From positions 1 through 19,367 of the forward strand of contig CAMZNQ010000021.1 of NCBI GenBank assembly GCA_947313765.1: a stretch of DNA of 19,367 bases. The letters run 5' to 3'. The notes below the pieces were generated by a model that did not search any database, had not been told where the DNA came from, and worked only from the letters and a program-made list of their open reading frames with translations. This document shows positions 1 to 8,051 of the stretch, piece by piece. Origin of the DNA: an uncultured Sulfurovum sp. Lineage in GTDB: Bacteria > Campylobacterota > Campylobacteria > Campylobacterales > Sulfurovaceae. The translations under genes were made by a program, and so were the position numbers. Each line of letters begins with the position of its first letter. Positions within the stretch are counted from its first letter, which is position 1.

Positions 1-24
1 CTATTCTTTTCCTTGAAATTTATT

Positions 25-252
25 TTAAAGTGTCTCTTTTGCTTTTTGTAAAGCTTCAATGACTTGGTCAATATTTGATTTTGGAATATGTACTTTCCAC
101 TCAGGTTCATCTGCATCAGCTTTAAGGTTAATTCCTATACTCGCTACGCTCTCACTTTCTGGTCCATAAGGTTGTGCTATTGTTGAAATAGTAATTTTCC
201 CTTTTGTGCCAGATAGAGTCATCTCATCAATTGAGGTTACTGTTCCACTCAT
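25..252 (-). CDS. Small conserved-looking protein of unknown function, 75 aa
   Basis: I do not recognise this family. The ATG at 252 is preferred over the upstream in-frame ATG at 294 because AAGGA lies 8 bases before it and the likely -10 element (285-290) falls between the two. The protein begins MSGTVTSIDEM, is acidic, and has no signal peptide or membrane segment. The first 45 or so residues alternate in a beta-strand pattern (GKITISTIA, SIGINLKA), followed by WKVHIPKSN and a C-terminal helix (IDQVIEALQKAKE). This suggests a small cytoplasmic beta-beta-alpha fold, but no ligand or catalytic residues can be named. It appears to be a single-gene unit. An AAGGA-like sequence just after its stop suggests another minus-strand gene beyond the window edge. 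Confidence 0.72.
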   Translation of the reverse strand: MSGTVTSIDEMTLSGTKGKITISTIAQPYGPESESVASIGINLKADADEPEWKVHIPKSNIDQVIEALQKAKETL

Positions 253-284
253 GATATATTCCTTTATGTTGTATTTACATTGGG

Positions 285-290
285 AGTATA
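285..290 (-). promoter_or_regulatory. Putative -10 element for the 75-aa gene
   Basis: The minus strand reads TATACT, 32 bases upstream of the preferred ATG at 252. No clear -35 is visible, which is common for sigma-70 promoters in Campylobacterota. Confidence 0.35.
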
Positions 291-314
291 TCATGATTTG
301 ATTTAATATTTAAA

Positions 315-1493
315 TTATTTAACTTTAATCATAAAAAAGTCTTTTGCTCGCTTATAACTATCACTCTCTCCTACAATAAGAACAGAACCATCACTTGTTC
401 GTGTAATTCCATGTGCAATATCTCTGTTTCTATCTCCATATACTTTTGACCAAATAAGCTTACCTTTTGAATCAAGAGCTAACAGATAATTGTCGAAGTC
501 TCCTTTTCCCATTGAGTTGGTTTTTCCTGCAACGAGGTAATTTCCATCTTTAGTTACTGTTACAGCATTTCCTTCATCATAGTATTTAAATCCATATATC
601 TTAAACCAGATAAGCTTACCTTTTTTGTTAAAATAGGTTACAGCTAGGTCAGTCTGTTCTGAATTATATGAACGTGTAGCACCTGTTGCCACTACTCCAC
701 CATCTGGAGTTGGTGCAACAGCATTTAGTACATCATATTCATTTTCTCCTAAGGATTTGGCCCATATCTTTTTACCATTTTGGTCAAAAAAAAAAAAAAA
801 GAAATCTGAATCTCCTGAACGATTTACCTCTCTAGCTCCTACCATCATGAAGTTACCATCTGCAGTTCTAGTTAATGCTTTTGCTTCATCATTGAGTTTT
901 CCACCAATAGTTCTTTGAGATACTTTTTTTCCATTTTTATTTAAAATGACAATATATATATCTTTGTAACCTCTTTTAGAGAATGATTCTGTATCTCCCA
1001 CAACCATAACTCCACCATTTGCTAAACCTGCAATACCACCTGCATATTCATCTCTATCTCCACCAAATGATTTTTCCCAAATAACTTTTCCATCAAGTGA
1101 AAGTTTTGCTACATATAGGTCTTTATCTGCATTATCGTTAAAAGATTTACCTGAACCTAAAATAAGTAAGTTTCCATCTTTTGCACGGGTAATTGAGACT
1201 CCTTTATCTTGTTTCTTTCCACCTAGAAGTTTTCTCCATACTATTGAACCATCTGCTGTGATACGTGTTACACATATATCTGAACGTTGTGCATTGAACG
1301 ATTTACATGTTCCAATAATTGCATTATCTCCATTCTCTAACATTACAACATCGTTTGCAATATCATCATCCTCTCCACCATAGGTCTTTTGCCATAGAGT
1401 TTTGAAAGCAGGTTGCTTCTGCACAGAATCTGCATAGAGTAGGGGGGTTAATAGTAGTGATGTCAAGATTAGTTTACTATAATTTTTTATCAT
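315..1493 (-). CDS. Exported seven-repeat beta-propeller protein
   Basis: This 392-aa protein has a signal peptide at about residues 1-21 (basic start, hydrophobic core LILTSLLLTPLL, cleavage near YA-DS). The rest is seven tandem repeats of about 52 residues, each opening with a W-x-K-x-x-G-G-like motif and closing with D-x-D, a hydrophobic strand and x-x-G-K. Repeats start near LWQK, VWRK, IWEK, VSQR, IWAK, IWFK and IWSK. Seven such units suggest a seven-bladed propeller in the periplasm or outside the cell, probably for binding or scaffolding; no catalytic motif is visible. Repeat 4 is the most diverged: its opening Trp is Ser, and its D-x-D strand is six phenylalanines encoded by TTC followed by a run of 15 T. 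The start has AAGGA about 7 bases upstream. It is probably transcribed alone. Fold confidence is good; role unknown. Confidence 0.85.
   Translation of the reverse strand: MIKNYSKLILTSLLLTPLLYADSVQKQPAFKTLWQKTYGGEDDDIANDVVMLENGDNAIIGTCKSFNAQRSDICVTRITADGSIVWRKLLGGKKQDKGVSITRAKDGNLLILGSGKSFNDNADKDLYVAKLSLDGKVIWEKSFGGDRDEYAGGIAGLANGGVMVVGDTESFSKRGYKDIYIVILNKNGKKVSQRTIGGKLNDEAKALTRTADGNFMMVGAREVNRSGDSDFFFFFFDQNGKKIWAKSLGENEYDVLNAVAPTPDGGVVATGATRSYNSEQTDLAVTYFNKKGKLIWFKIYGFKYYDEGNAVTVTKDGNYLVAGKTNSMGKGDFDNYLLALDSKGKLIWSKVYGDRNRDIAHGITRTSDGSVLIVGESDSYKRAKDFFMIKVK
786..800 (-). repeat. In-frame homopolymer of 15 T in the coding strand
   Basis: The plus strand shows 15 consecutive A. In the gene this gives five TTT codons after a TTC, so six phenylalanines. 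Repeat length matches the other propeller units, so the current tract length keeps the frame. A change of one or two bases would truncate the protein in repeat 4. Confidence 0.9.
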
Positions 1494-1522
1494 TGATTTT
1501 CCTTAATTTTTTAATCTTACCC

Positions 1523-1528
1523 ATTATA
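1523..1528 (-). promoter_or_regulatory. Putative -10 element for the propeller gene
   Basis: The minus strand reads TATAAT about 30 bases upstream of the ATG at 1493. No convincing -35 is present. It lies in the 131-base gap between the propeller gene and the LysR-like gene, so the propeller gene probably has its own promoter. The rest of that gap is AT-rich and shows nothing else I can support. Confidence 0.45.
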
Positions 1529-1624
1529 CTTAATATTTAATTGATTTTTTAGATGATTTTTGCTTTTTAATATAAACATTAATTATAATCTATTTGTAGT
1601 GTAACTTAATATATCATATAACTA

Positions 1625-2266
1625 TTAGTAGTTGTACAGCTCTTCAATAATATGTTTAATTCTACTCATATCCATATCTTTATGATATACAATATAGAAC
1701 TTTCTTACCATTTTAAGCTCTTTTAGTCGTGATATAAATAGTTTTTTATATCTCACTTCATCTTCTATGGCTCTTGATGAAACAATAGTAATTGTTGGGT
1801 GTTCCCTATTTGGTTTAGACCATTTTACACTCTGAATAGAGGCAGTTGTATTATTTATTGTTGATATGGAGTAGAAATCTCTATGTGATATATCTATTTT
1901 TGCAAAAAAACGATGAATAAGTTTATTTACAGGAGAACTCTCCTGTTGACATATTATTTTAAATCTGTATAGCTCTTCTTTATTGATAAAGGGTTTTAGT
2001 TCAATATTTGAGCAGATAACCATCTCATCATCTATCCACTCTTTAGCAATAATATCTTTATGGAATGTAGGTGTTTCGATAATTCCTAAATCTAATTCTT
2101 TAGTTTGTAATCTATTTATAACATCTAAACAGTTGCTAGTTCTTACATTTATAATAGAGTTATCTACTCTATTAAGTTTCTCATTTAGTTCCCCAGGTAG
2201 TATGTATGAACCAATGGTATAGGTTGAACCTAATTTAAAAGATTCTATTTTAGATATAGTAGTCAT
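1625..2266 (-). CDS. LysR-type effector-binding domain without a helix-turn-helix
   Basis: This 213-aa protein resembles the C-terminal substrate-binding half of LysR-type regulators. It begins almost at the first strand (FKLGSTYTIGSYILPGELNEKL), contains the usual LDVINRL...ELDLGIIETP stretch (about residues 47-66) and a late FYIVYHKD strand. LysR proteins are normally about 300 aa with about 90 N-terminal residues for the winged helix and linker; these are absent. The short start is supported by AGGGA before the ATG and by a terminator and promoter directly upstream, which leave no room for a lost HTH. There is no signal peptide, so it should be cytoplasmic. It follows the efflux operon on the same strand and could sense a small molecule, acting through a partner, but that is inference. 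It could instead be a decaying regulator. Confidence 0.75.
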   Translation of the reverse strand: MTTISKIESFKLGSTYTIGSYILPGELNEKLNRVDNSIINVRTSNCLDVINRLQTKELDLGIIETPTFHKDIIAKEWIDDEMVICSNIELKPFINKEELYRFKIICQQESSPVNKLIHRFFAKIDISHRDFYSISTINNTTASIQSVKWSKPNREHPTITIVSSRAIEDEVRYKKLFISRLKELKMVRKFYIVYHKDMDMSRIKHIIEELYNY

Positions 2267-2299
2267 TATTAATTTTCCCTAAAATAATTATTAGTTTAC

Positions 2300-2305
2300 A
2301 TTATA
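2300..2305 (-). promoter_or_regulatory. Putative -10 element for the LysR-like gene
   Basis: The minus strand reads TATAAT about 33 bases before the ATG at 2266. It sits downstream of the hairpin ending the efflux operon, so the LysR-like gene is probably transcribed separately. No good -35 is seen. Confidence 0.45.
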
Positions 2306-2335
2306 TCTAAAAGGGTGTTATGTAATGTTTAAGTT

Positions 2336-2365
2336 AAAACATGTGTAGGAGTCTACACATGTTTT
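2336..2365 (-). terminator. Hairpin terminator after the RND operon
   Basis: A perfect 13-bp inverted repeat (AAAACATGTGTAG paired with CTACACATGTTTT) with a 4-base loop lies 11 bases past the stop of the second RND half-gene. The stem ends in TTTT on the minus strand, but the U-tract is short, so termination may be partial. Confidence 0.7.
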
Positions 2366-2376
2366 TTAAAAGAATA

Positions 2377-4068
2377 TTAAAACTTTTTCTCCTCTTTCTT
2401 ATCCATAGCACGAGCATTATCCATAAGTACAGGAACAAATAATAAAGATACAAATACAGCAGCAACAGTACCAGAGATAAGGGCAACTCCTAGACCACCA
2501 AAAATAGGGTCTCCTGCAAGTAGAGCAGAACCAAGAATAATAGCAATAGCTGTTAAGAAAATAGGTTTAGCACGTGTTGCAGTAGCATGTGCAATTGCCT
2601 CTTTTTTCTCCATACCATCTTCAATTAGGGACATAGCAAAATCTATTAGTAGCAGAGAGTTTCTTGAGCTAATTCCCATTAGTGCGATAAATCCAATAAG
2701 AGAAGTAGCTGTTAGGAAAAATGTGTTTACAGTAACCAAATCAGCAACCCAATGCCCCACAATAACTCCAATAAGAGAGAGGAATGAACCACCTAAGATA
2801 ATTCCACTAAGTGCAAAACTTTTATAGTAGATAACCAATAAAAAGAAGATTAGAACTAGTGCAGCAATAAATGCAGCACCCAAATCTCTAAAGGTATCAA
2901 GTGTCACTTTCATCTCTCCATCCCATCGGATTAAGAACTCTTCACCTGTCTTTTTATCTTTAAGTTCAAGGTCAAACATATAGGTAGAGAATGGAGCATT
3001 CTTAACCTCATACTCTTTTTCAAAATACTCTACCATCTTCTCTCTAGCATCTAGTAGTGGATATACTTGAGATACATTATCTGTTTCAGCAATAACATTT
3101 ATCATTCTCTTTAAATCTTTATGCATAATAGTAGATTCAGATTTTACTTTAACAATATGGACTACTTCTGATAGAGGAACCATCATACCCTTTTGGTTCA
3201 TGAGGTTTAGAGAGGTAAGTTTTGAACTAATAGAGTCTATACTACTATCTTTTAGCTCTTTACTCTTTTTGCTTAATACTAAGAAGATAGGTATCTGTTC
3301 AGAGTGATTTTCTGAATTTTTAGTGGCAATAACCATCCCCTCAAATGCTAAATAGAGAATATTATTTACCTGCTCCACACCTAGTCCTGAACGTGCAATT
3401 TTTTCAATATCTGGAATAAGTTTATACTTATCATAGATATCATCAGCCATAATATCAATATCTACTAAATCCTTTGTATTACTAAGAATATTTCCAACTT
3501 CAACAGTTAGTTTTCTGCTATGTTCAATATCTTCTCCATAGACCTCAACAACTATTTGTGCCATTGTAGGAGGTCCTGATGGTTGCTCTATGATTTTAAT
3601 ATTTGTTCCTAGAACAATATTTTGACAACTATTTCGAATTATTGGTCTAAGACGACTTGTCATTAAAAATGATGGCTCTTCTCTCTCCTCTTTAGGTGTT
3701 AAGTTAATAGAGATTTCAGCCACATTTTCTGTTCTTTTCATCATTGAACCCTTAACCAGTCCAGCATAATCAAGAGGAATACCTTGTGCATAAAATATGG
3801 ACATATTTGTAATCTCTCTCTCTTTTCTTAATATATCTGTAATACAACTTGTCACTTTTTTAGTCTGCTCAATAGAACTTCCTGTTGGTGTATCTACATA
3901 GATTGAGTATGTATTTGCACTTTTCCCTGGTAGCATTCTTGCTAGAACCAGTTTTGAAGGAAACATTAATAGTGATGCAAAAAAGGCTATAAGTGTCAAA
4001 AGAATAATTAAAAATTTTCTAAACTTACTCTTTAAGACCCAATTGATAAATTTTTCAAGTCCTTTCAT
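2377..4068 (-). CDS. RND efflux pump, C-terminal half (TM7-12)
   Basis: This 563-aa inner-membrane protein matches the second half of an RND permease, which is usually one chain of about 1,000-1,100 aa. It has one membrane helix near residues 17-37 (TM7 equivalent), a periplasmic porter region (about 40-390), then five helices (about 393-550). The segment GFIALMGISSRNSLLLIDFA corresponds to TM10, and TRAKPIFLTA to the loop after it. In RND pumps this half works with the N-terminal half as one protomer of a trimer that uses the proton gradient to expel substrates. Its ATG follows the TAG of the preceding half-gene with no gap and in the same frame, with AAGGAGGAG 6 bases upstream. It needs the partner chain to work. 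The substrate cannot be told from sequence. Confidence 0.88.
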   Translation of the reverse strand: MKGLEKFINWVLKSKFRKFLIILLTLIAFFASLLMFPSKLVLARMLPGKSANTYSIYVDTPTGSSIEQTKKVTSCITDILRKEREITNMSIFYAQGIPLDYAGLVKGSMMKRTENVAEISINLTPKEEREEPSFLMTSRLRPIIRNSCQNIVLGTNIKIIEQPSGPPTMAQIVVEVYGEDIEHSRKLTVEVGNILSNTKDLVDIDIMADDIYDKYKLIPDIEKIARSGLGVEQVNNILYLAFEGMVIATKNSENHSEQIPIFLVLSKKSKELKDSSIDSISSKLTSLNLMNQKGMMVPLSEVVHIVKVKSESTIMHKDLKRMINVIAETDNVSQVYPLLDAREKMVEYFEKEYEVKNAPFSTYMFDLELKDKKTGEEFLIRWDGEMKVTLDTFRDLGAAFIAALVLIFFLLVIYYKSFALSGIILGGSFLSLIGVIVGHWVADLVTVNTFFLTATSLIGFIALMGISSRNSLLLIDFAMSLIEDGMEKKEAIAHATATRAKPIFLTAIAIILGSALLAGDPIFGGLGVALISGTVAAVFVSLLFVPVLMDNARAMDKKEEKKF

Positions 4069-5772
4069 CTATTTCTCCTCCTTTTTTTTACTCTTTTCAT
4101 CATGCTCATGAGTATGATGATTTTCAGAACATATTTCACAAATACCATAAGGATTATACTCCATATCATACTCCTCATTTTTGCTAGGTTCAGGCTTTTT
4201 AAGTAGTTTAAGACTTAGGTAAGGGGTAAATATATATGCAACAACTAAAGAGGCAAATAGAGCAACAGGAACATTGTACGGAATAGGTTTCATAAATGCA
4301 CCCATCATTCCTCCAACAAATGCCATTGGAACCATTGTCATAATAATTGCTAGTGTTGCAATGTTTGTAGGACCTCCAACTTCATCAGTAGCCTCTACCA
4401 ATAATGCACCCATCTCTTTTTTATCTGCACCCTCTGTATGTAGATGTCTGTGAATATTTTCAATAACAATAATAGCAGCATCAACAAGTAGACCTAGAGA
4501 TAAAAGGAATGCAAAAAGTGTAATACGGTTTATGGTTTGACCTGTAATATAGGCGATAAATAGAGTAATAGCTAAAATAGCAGGTACAGAGAATGTAACA
4601 ATAATGGTCTCTCTCCAACCTAATGCAAATACAAGCATTATTGCAATAATGGCAATTGTGATAACAAGGTGATGCATCAACTCTTCAACAGCATGATTTG
4701 CTCTCTCTCCATAGTTTCTTGTCTCTATAAATTTAATGCCTAGTTTATCAAACTTTTCTATCTTATCTTCAAGTAGTTCAAGAACATTGTTTGCAACAAA
4801 AACAGCATTTGTTCCTGCTAACTTAGATACAGATAGTGTTACTTGAGGTATGTTTTTTGAGAATGGTTTATTTGGGTCATTACTCTCTTTAAATATAAGC
4901 TCAACATCTTGAAAATTTTGTTTATCTATCCCTTTAGTTACCTTTGCTACATCTTTTAGATATATTGGAGAGTTCATATAGTTAGCAACCATTACATTTT
5001 TAACATCATTAATATTTTTAATAGCATTAGATAGACCAAATATAACTAGATGATTATCTCTTGTTCTTCCTTTTACATTTGGAACATTAACAGCTAACTG
5101 TTTGATTGCCATCATGATTTGCCCCATAGAGAGATGATATGCAGATAGCCTACCCATATCAACCTCTACATTAAATTGCTCTTTGTGTGAACCAGAGAGA
5201 GTTGTTTTTGCTACATTTTCAATGGCATTAATCTCATGTTGTAGGTCTCTAAGCTTCTCATTAAACTCTACAGTAGATAGTTTAGACTCTTTTGTTTGAT
5301 AGAATGCAAATGTTAATATTGGAACATCAATATCAATATCAAAAGGTTTAATAAGTGGTTGCATAACTCCTTTTGGCATTTTATCCATATTTTGCATAAC
5401 TTTATCATATAGCTTTAGGTTTGAATCTTCTCTATTCTCTCCAATAAAGTACATAACATTTACCATACCTACATTATTCATAGATACACTATATACATGC
5501 TCTATACCTTGAACCTCTCTAAGCTTCTTCTCTAGTGGTTTAGAGATGATATTTTCAATCTCTAATGGTGTTGCTCCAGGCATGGCAACAACAACACCTC
5601 CTCCTGAGATTGCAATTTGAGGGTCCTCTTCTCTTGGCATGGTATTTAATGAAATCCAACCTAATGTAAGAATAACAATTCCCAAAACAGCTGTTAGTGG
5701 ATTTCGCAGGAAAGCTTGACCTAGTTTACCTGCAACATCTTTTACAACGTAAGGCTCTTTTATCTTTTCCAT
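4069..5772 (-). CDS. RND efflux pump, N-terminal half (TM1-6)
   Basis: This 567-aa protein has TM1 near residues 25-44, an RND porter region (about 45-360, with MPREEDPQI and MPGATPLEIENIISKPLE), and TM2-6 from about 366 to 522. The TM4 motif GLLVDAAIIVIEN carries Asp431 and Glu438. This D-A form resembles heavy-metal (CusA-type) pumps rather than the D-D pair of AcrB. The chain ends in a polar tail with Cys545-x2-Cys548 and a His cluster (552-557), then a lysine/glutamate stretch and TAG. A normal RND protein would continue here into TM7; instead a new ATG follows immediately. It starts 2 bases after the adaptor gene and belongs to the tolC-hlyD-rnd operon. Drug, organic compound or metal export are all possible. 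Confidence 0.88.
   Translation of the reverse strand: MEKIKEPYVVKDVAGKLGQAFLRNPLTAVLGIVILTLGWISLNTMPREEDPQIAISGGGVVVAMPGATPLEIENIISKPLEKKLREVQGIEHVYSVSMNNVGMVNVMYFIGENREDSNLKLYDKVMQNMDKMPKGVMQPLIKPFDIDIDVPILTFAFYQTKESKLSTVEFNEKLRDLQHEINAIENVAKTTLSGSHKEQFNVEVDMGRLSAYHLSMGQIMMAIKQLAVNVPNVKGRTRDNHLVIFGLSNAIKNINDVKNVMVANYMNSPIYLKDVAKVTKGIDKQNFQDVELIFKESNDPNKPFSKNIPQVTLSVSKLAGTNAVFVANNVLELLEDKIEKFDKLGIKFIETRNYGERANHAVEELMHHLVITIAIIAIMLVFALGWRETIIVTFSVPAILAITLFIAYITGQTINRITLFAFLLSLGLLVDAAIIVIENIHRHLHTEGADKKEMGALLVEATDEVGGPTNIATLAIIMTMVPMAFVGGMMGAFMKPIPYNVPVALFASLVVAYIFTPYLSLKLLKKPEPSKNEEYDMEYNPYGICEICSENHHTHEHDEKSKKKEEK
4075..4083 (-). promoter_or_regulatory. Strong ribosome binding site between the RND half-genes
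   Basis: The minus strand reads AAGGAGGAG, then AAATAG, then ATG. This near-perfect Shine-Dalgarno sequence lies inside the last codons (Lys-Glu-Glu) of the N-terminal half-gene. It is better than any other ribosome binding site in the window and supports separate initiation at 4068. Confidence 0.75.
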
Positions 5773-5774
5773 CT

Positions 5775-6581
5775 TTAACCTTTAATGTATACTTTAGCAT
5801 ACATACCAGGATAGATAGATTTTTTTCCTGCATTAAATTTAAGCTTCATCTTAAACTTGTGTGTCATTGGGTTAGAGTTTGGAATAATAGATTTTATTGT
5901 ACCTACTGTCTTAAATCCTATGGATGGAATTTCAATATTCACTTTTTTACCAAGACTCATAAAACGTATATTATCTTCTGAAATCTCTACAACAACACTT
6001 AGTTTAGATAGGTCTGTTAAGATAATTCCTGGCATTCCAGGTATTGCCATCTCTCCAACTCTTAAACTTCTCATAATAATAACCCCTTTGTTTGGAGCTC
6101 TTAACTTAAGATACTTGTATTGGTTCATTACCTCTTTTTTCATAGCTTTTGCTTGTGCAACTTGCTTTTTAGCAATTTTAACCATATCTTCCATGTTTTT
6201 AGCACCAAGTTCTAGGTTCTCTAGTTCATATTTAGAAACCATACCTTTTCTAAATAGTCTCTGATAACGTCCAAGATTTAAAAGAACATTATTGTATTGG
6301 TTCTTATTCATCTGTAGTGCTAGTTGTGCTTGTGAGATACCTAACTGAACTTGTTCTCTTTTAGAATCAATCTCTTTTGAGTCAATCTGATAGAGCATTT
6401 GTCCTTTTTTTACAATATCCCCCTCACTTACATACATTTTTGTAACAATACCCATATATCTACTAGTAATTTTCTTATCATTATCTGAAATAACTGTACC
6501 TGCTAGGTTTAGTTCAATCGCATAGGTGAAACTTGCTGTTAAGATGAGTGCAAGTAGTACTTTGTTTATTAATCTTCTCAT
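5775..6581 (-). CDS. HlyD/AcrA-type periplasmic adaptor of the RND pump
   Basis: This 268-aa membrane fusion protein bridges the RND pump and the outer-membrane channel. It has a signal peptide at about residues 1-21 (VLLALILTASFTYA). A split lipoyl-like domain follows, with the first half around ITSRYMGIVTKMYVSEGDIVKKGQ and the second around KLRAPNKGVIIMRSLRVGE, separated by a helical hairpin (about 75-155). The end is a beta-barrel region closing with YPGMYAKVYIKG. It is shorter than AcrA (about 400 aa) because the membrane-proximal domain is minimal. No lipobox Cys is seen. Its ATG overlaps the TAA of the upstream gene (TAATG), with AGGAG 7 bases before it, implying translational coupling. 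Confidence 0.88.
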   Translation of the reverse strand: MRRLINKVLLALILTASFTYAIELNLAGTVISDNDKKITSRYMGIVTKMYVSEGDIVKKGQMLYQIDSKEIDSKREQVQLGISQAQLALQMNKNQYNNVLLNLGRYQRLFRKGMVSKYELENLELGAKNMEDMVKIAKKQVAQAKAMKKEVMNQYKYLKLRAPNKGVIIMRSLRVGEMAIPGMPGIILTDLSKLSVVVEISEDNIRFMSLGKKVNIEIPSIGFKTVGTIKSIIPNSNPMTHKFKMKLKFNAGKKSIYPGMYAKVYIKG

Positions 6582-8035
6582 TATATATCTCCTTTATTAA
6601 TAATGCTTGTTAACTCAAAAACTTTACCATTTCTATCATTTTTTACAGTTAAAAGTTTTAATAGTACCTCTAACTCTTTTGACTGCTTAATAATTACATC
6701 TGAAATAGAGCTAATTCCCTCTTTGTATCTAGCTTGATAGTTCTCATAAACTTTAGATGCAAAATTTAACTGTGTCTCTAGGTTTGTTATCTCTGCATCT
6801 TTACTTTTTACTTCAGTTATTAGTTTTCTTACTTTTAAGCATATCCCTTTTTTAGCAAGTTCTACCTGCTCTTTTACTTTCATGTTTTCAACTTTAGATT
6901 TCTCTAGGTTATATTGGTCTATTCTCCCATTAAATAGATTCCAATCTAATTGAAAACCAACTGTATAGAAATCTTTATGTGTAAACTCATTAAATGGATT
7001 GTTGTCTGAAGAGCCATACTCTCCAAATGCTCCAACAGTAGGTAACATATTAGACTCTTGAACTTTTATTGCCATATCTGTTATTTTTAGACCAAGCTTT
7101 GCTTTTTGAATATCAAGATTATCTTGTTGAACCTGTTCTCTATCTACTTGTGGCATTATTGCTAGAGTGCTAATAGGTTGAATTGAATCAATTTTTTGAT
7201 TTAATAAAAAAGATAGATATTGATATGCTAACTCTCTATTGTAGGTAGCTTTATTTAGCATACTCTCAACTTCTGCCTGTTTAGCTTCAACTTCAAGTCT
7301 ATCAATCTCTTTTGCATATCCCTCCTCTTTCATACTAGAGACTATATTTTTAAGCTCTTCAATATTGGATACTATCTCCCCTAAGTTATTAATATATTGG
7401 TCTATTAAAGATATATCATAAAAAGTTTTTTGGGTTTGAAAGATTTTTTCATTAAGTAGTTTACTGCTATCTAGTCTGCTCATCTTCTCTAAAGCTTTAG
7501 TTATCTTCCCATATTGGTCAAGTTTTCCACCTGTATATATAGGAACTTGATAGGTTAGAGTTGTTTGAAAATGGTTTCTTGTATCAGGAAAGTTCAAATC
7601 TTTAGGCTGTATGGCAAGAATATCTCCACCTTGTTGATTTAATCCTTGTGAGAATGCACCAAAATCTCCATTGGCTTGTTGTGCTCCTTGACCTATTGCA
7701 CCCATAAAATCAGAAAAACCAAAATCTCCAAAAGTAGCCTCTCTACTCTTTAACTTAAATCCAAATATGTTCCCTGGGTCATTTGAACGTAAAGCTTGAA
7801 GTTTTAAATCAAGTTTTCCATATTGATGTCCTTTTGCCATCTCTGCTTCATAGGCTTTCATCTCTTCATTAAATTTTGAGATTTTTAATTCAAGGTTGTC
7901 CCTTTTCATTAACTCTATAGCCTCTTCTAGTGAGAGGTTTGTTAAATGGTTTGCACTATCATCTGCATAAAGCAAAACTGTTGCACTCCAAAAGTATACT
8001 GCTAAAAAAACAATAGATATCTTTTTTAATATCAT
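6581..8035 (-). CDS. TolC-type outer-membrane efflux channel
   Basis: This 484-aa outer-membrane factor is the exit duct of the tripartite pump and the first gene of its operon. A signal peptide covers about residues 1-24 (cleavage near LLYA-DD). Two TolC-like halves follow: LSLEEAIELMKRDNLELKI opens the first, and beta-strand stretches (TTLTYQVPIYTGGKLDQ; TVGFQLDWNLFNGRIDQ) flank long coiled-coil helices. Between about residues 100 and 140 is an unusual Gly/Gln/Phe-rich stretch (for example QGAQQANGDFGAFSQGLNQQ). It sits before the first membrane strand and may be a surface or periplasmic loop. The ATG has GGGAG about 8 bases upstream. Confidence 0.88.
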   Translation of the reverse strand: MILKKISIVFLAVYFWSATVLLYADDSANHLTNLSLEEAIELMKRDNLELKISKFNEEMKAYEAEMAKGHQYGKLDLKLQALRSNDPGNIFGFKLKSREATFGDFGFSDFMGAIGQGAQQANGDFGAFSQGLNQQGGDILAIQPKDLNFPDTRNHFQTTLTYQVPIYTGGKLDQYGKITKALEKMSRLDSSKLLNEKIFQTQKTFYDISLIDQYINNLGEIVSNIEELKNIVSSMKEEGYAKEIDRLEVEAKQAEVESMLNKATYNRELAYQYLSFLLNQKIDSIQPISTLAIMPQVDREQVQQDNLDIQKAKLGLKITDMAIKVQESNMLPTVGAFGEYGSSDNNPFNEFTHKDFYTVGFQLDWNLFNGRIDQYNLEKSKVENMKVKEQVELAKKGICLKVRKLITEVKSKDAEITNLETQLNFASKVYENYQARYKEGISSISDVIIKQSKELEVLLKLLTVKNDRNGKVFELTSIINKGDI

Positions 8036-8051
8036 TGGCTAACTCCCTTTT

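Noticed and set aside
253..294. Longer 89-aa version of the first small protein starting at 294
   Set aside because: It lacks a ribosome binding site, and the likely -10 element lies inside the extra region. The added residues (MIYSQCKYN...) look like translated leader.
4082..4089. Slippage on the run of 8 A joining the two RND half-genes into one protein
   Set aside because: The halves are already in the same frame. Adding one A leads to a TGA soon after the junction, so slippage does not yield a fusion.
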